Assembly: GCA_964036275.1 (NCBI GenBank)
Contig: OZ038439.1
Span: 1,386,001 to 1,450,000, forward strand
DNA from: Litoditis marina
Lineage: Eukaryota > Nematoda > Chromadorea > Rhabditida > Rhabditidae
Length of the DNA stretch: 64,000 bases
Direction: 5' to 3'
This document shows positions 60,674 through 64,000 of this stretch, one piece after another. Position 1 is the stretch's first letter. Each line of letters starts with the position of its first letter. Made by a program: the position numbers and the translations under genes. The notes below the pieces were generated by a model. That model was given only the letters and a program-made list of their open reading frames with translations, ran no database searches and was not told the origin of the DNA.

Positions 60674-61677
60674 ACAAGATATAGAAGGACGTAAAACATT
60701 TATAAAACCGGTAATGAGGTTATGTATAGATAATTGAACAATGTTCCGTTCTTTACTCTTTTTCAATCTCATTCTAGTATTTCTATCCCCATGCAACTTT
60801 GTTGTGTATTTGTTTCTATGTGTGTGAACTCATCACTAGGCCCGTTCATTCTAAGGTTCATTAGACATCCTATTGACATTTAATGATCCCAGGGTTAGCC
60901 TCTTGACCCTACGAAGCCCCGCCCCTTTTGGCACACTTTCCCACGACACGTGGGAATTATTGTTTTCTTTAGGAAATGAAATTACCTTCTGTTTCAAGAG
61001 TTAATATTTGTCTTTTTAGTTGTGAGAATAAGTTTAATTAGTATTAGGGAGAAAAGTCACCTACATTCTTAAGCATTAGATTCCTCTAATTAGAAGTGGA
61101 TAGAAGAACAGCCGGATCTGATTGCTTTTCATACCTATTCCTTAGAAGAAAGAAAATAGGCAAAAATATAACAGTAACTCTAGAAGCTGTTGGCTGTTCC
61201 AATCTAGTACAAAAGTAGTAACATACCGAAATATAGAGTTTTTATTCATAACTGGACGCTTATTGGTTAGTTAACTACTTCACGAGTTGACTTAATCAAA
61301 ATCTTTTATTTTCGCCCCAAAACAAGCCCCCCGCCCCCTTAATTAACCCCTGCGGGCATATTTGGGTGGTCCTAGCCCCCTAGCTGACACCCGCATGGCC
61401 AAATCACCATGGAGACAACCCCTCCATCTCGCATTAGAATAGTTTCTGTACTATTGGTTTCTCTATTATCTTATATTGTCTTATACAAATAATAATATCT
61501 ATAAAACGACTTTGATGCAAAGTTCGCGTTTTAGGAAGAAAACCAAATAAATTGAACGTTTTTCAGTCATCTACGACCATTTTCAGGGAATTTCTATGAA
61601 ACTTGGAACGTGTTCATAGTTTTATTCATTGTTGAAGATATAACAATGACAAAACAATAAACCCCGTAGTAAACCTC

Positions 61678-63292
61678 ATGGTTTTCGTTTTTTTCTTCAC
61701 AACTCATTTCTTATCTCCACTCTTTTATAGTTCCTCACCAGTTCTTAACTCTTTTTTTCATTTTTCTCCCCCATCTTTTTTTCACCTCAGTTGTGTTCTC
61801 CCTTTCTCTTCCTCTCTTTCTCTCTTTAGTTTCCTTTTTTCCCTTCTTTTCCATCTTTCTCTCCCTCCGTCTTTGCTACTTCTTCTCTCTTGCTTCCCTC
61901 TCACTGTTTTTCACTATTTCCCATCTTATTCTTCTCCTCTCCTCTCTCTCTCTTCTCTCTCTCTCCCTCTTTCTCTCTCGTTGAATCTTTCTTTCTCCTC
62001 TTCGACTCTTTCTCTCTCCTTCTCTATTTTCCCTTTCTCACTCCATTCTAACCCCCTTTCCCCCTCCGTTTTTCCTTATTCTATTGTCGAGTCATGTCAT
62101 CTAATGAGCCTGCGTCCACATTCAAATTCCATTCCTCGAAAATACGATTTGTGAACCTCTCAATGAAAAGCCTCAACAATATCTACATTCATACTACTTC
62201 ACTCTTTCATACTACATTCATTGTGTTTTTTTACATATTTTTTCAATTACCCTAAACGACTCTAAACTACTCTAAGCGAGTAACCCTAAGCGGTGTACGC
62301 TGTCCTAACTGTATTTGTAGTTTGATCGCGTTGCTTTTCGGACGAACTTTTGTGAACCTCCCAATGAAAAGCTTCTTAATATCCACGTTTAAACCTCCTA
62401 CTAGCTCTATTCAAATTCATTTGTTTTTCTAGTGAAATGACTAGTTACGTGAAACGTGAAAAAAACAGAGTTCAACCATGTGTTTCGTACTTTCGGTTCT
62501 ACAGGCTGAGCTCATGGCAAATCAACATTTTACTTTCCTGGGTGCGAAGAGCAAACTACAATTGAGGATTGATCGCATCTCATCTCTCTCTTTCTGTCTC
62601 TCTGTCTCCCTCTCTCTCTCTTGTTTATCCCCCCCCCCTCTCGCTCTCCCTCTCTTCCTCGCTCTCCCCCCTCCCCCTTTCCCTCTCTATTTCTCTCTCC
62701 CTCTCTCTCTCTTTCTCTTTCTCTTTCTCTTTTTCTCTCTCTATCTCTCCCTCCCCTCATCAATCTTTCGTGAATAATAGCCAGAAATAGTTCAGTCGCC
62801 TCTCTGTTTATTCATGTCCCTTGAGGAAATCAAACGTCCTCTCTGACTCGCGTTTACTAAGCTTCTTGCATTTCGAGTTGTAATTTTTGTTATCTCTCTA
62901 TTTCTCTCTCTTCCTTCCTGTCTTGATTTGTCTCTCTATCCCCCTCGCTCTCTAGCGATCTCTTTATCTATATCTCCCCTCACTTTCCCTTCACGCCGCC
63001 CCGTGCATTGAACTCTAGCTACCTCAGTTCTCTTTCTCTCTCTTCCCTTTTCTCAAACTCCCCTTCTCTCTCACCCCCCCCCCTCTCTCTCTCTCTCTTC
63101 CCTCTTCTCTTTCTCACTCCCCTTCTCTCTCACCCCCCCCCTCTCTCTCTCTCTCTTCCCTCTTCTCTTTCTCACTCCCCTTCTCTCTCACCTCCCCCTT
63201 CTCTCTCTCTTCCCTTTTCTCTCTCTCCTCTTCTCTTTCACCTCCCCCTCCTCACTCTCTCTCTTTCTCTTTCTCTCTCTCTCTTCTTTCTC

Positions 63293-63340
<48 letters not shown>

Positions 63341-63350
63341 TTTCACACCT
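61678..63350. repeat. Long polypyrimidine (CT-rich) tracts
   Basis: Three dense tracts at about 61678-62075, 62575-62760 and 62890-63350 consist almost wholly of C and T on the plus strand, with ctctct runs and a repeated block cttctctctcacccccccc(t)ctctctc at 63062 and 63122. Long open frames here (158, 99 and 133 aa) are Ser/Leu/Pro/Phe artefacts. Confidence 0.9.
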
Positions 63351-63830
63351 CTCCCCCCATACAATATCTGGACTCTATCTCGCTCACCCACGCTTTTTCT
63401 GTTCATTGAGAATCGAAGTTCCTGCCCGAAAAACAGTTGACGCCTCACACCAGAAATGGGCGGGGTCAAAGGTGAAAGTACACGTTTCCGTTACGTGAAA
63501 ACTGTCGGTCATTCCTTCAAGTTTCTAACTTTGTCACCTCTAATTTGTGATACAACTTGAACTTTTATCTCTCAAGAAACTTATTTTGAACTTCGATTTC
63601 TCGAAAAACAGTTTTATTGACTCCCTGTAAACAACGAAAGAATAACTAAAACAACGTTATTGCGAAACATATCAAATGAAAACCATATTTTTAACTCCAT
63701 CGCACGCATATGCCTCTTTTTCAATGACAAAATCCACGTTTATTAGCACAATGAAAAAATACTAGATGAGAAAACAGTTTTCCTCTAACGTGGCCAATGT
63801 CTGCCTTCTCACCTTATCTTCTATACTAAA

Positions 63831-63920
63831 GTTAGGATTGTAATGAGGAATCGTGCACTTTTGCGCGTTTCTGAGTTCTGCTGTGTTCAACGTGTTTCAC
63901 GTGACTGTGCAATTGACTAA
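63831..63920 (+). mobile_element. Fold-back element family 2, partial
   Basis: gttaggattgtaatgaggaa ... tttcacgtgactgtgcaatt; the left arm is incomplete. Confidence 0.7.
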
Positions 63921-64000
63921 GTTTTCTTCTAACGTGTCTACCTTTTCTTCTAAGCCTGGTGGTTTGGTTCTATCGCCCACCCTAAAGCCAGATAATCTGT

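Larger units (their letters stand above)
58926..61677. other. Gene-free region with repeats
   Basis: No supported exon. Holds copies of fold-back families 1 and 2, fragments of the element at 35331 (59215-59290, 59530-59600) and tcatgag palindromes near 59380. Open frames are short and without splice context. Confidence 0.5.

Noticed and set aside
61678..62154. 158-residue plus-strand open frame
   Set aside because: Polypyrimidine DNA gives stop-free Ser/Leu/Pro/Phe frames; no splice or start context.
63008..63409. 133-residue Ser/Leu/Pro frame
   Set aside because: Same CT-tract artefact.

Overview
This is eukaryotic DNA, most likely from an invertebrate animal with moderately sized introns. 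Genes are broken into many short exons with GT/AG junctions, acceptors are mostly of the tttcag type (nematode-like), introns and intergenic DNA are full of short fold-back elements and SINEs, and the best-conserved gene is a mitochondrial aspartyl-tRNA synthetase. The species cannot be fixed from sequence alone. All gene models were built by hand by chaining open frames through splice sites with matching phase.

Layout. 1-1007 (+): 3' end of an unrecognised gene. 2583-10680 (+): complete 17-exon mitochondrial aspartyl-tRNA synthetase (604 aa). 12141-14894 (+): 197-aa multi-pass membrane protein. 16076-18443 (-): secreted Gly/Tyr/His/Lys-rich protein behind a TATA box. 20875-25154 (-): compact RNase H1-like gene (213 aa) with all catalytic residues. 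27543-33429 (-): its tandem paralog (514 aa), whose RNase H domain is joined to a long disordered N-terminus and has lost two active-site residues. 33952-58925: six genes of one modular, apparently undescribed family (called the SQKS family here), five on the minus strand and one on the plus strand. From 59 kb on there are only repeats and long polypyrimidine tracts.

The SQKS family has a common build. A tiny first exon of about 4-10 codons ends one base into a codon (usually completed to Glu). A short Thr/Asn/Glu exon often follows. Then come phase-0 exon modules that can be duplicated without breaking the frame: a basic Pro-Pro-Lys-x-x-x-Trp-Phe module, a QYGVIPASNP module, a KSQY module, a VF...S-N module and a PPKP module. 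A large Lys/Ser-rich last exon carries repeated S-Q-K-S motifs, often followed within a few bases by AATAAA. The N-terminus of the second RNase H gene has the same architecture and carries SQKS-type motifs, so it looks like a fusion of this family with an RNase H1 domain. The cluster therefore shows gene duplication, exon duplication, exon decay and domain fusion in about 38 kb.

Repeats: five copies of a tRNA-derived SINE, a 5S rRNA-derived SINE, at least four families of inverted-repeat (MITE-like) elements, a 40-bp tandem array, and a dispersed TTTGTAGTTTGATC motif.
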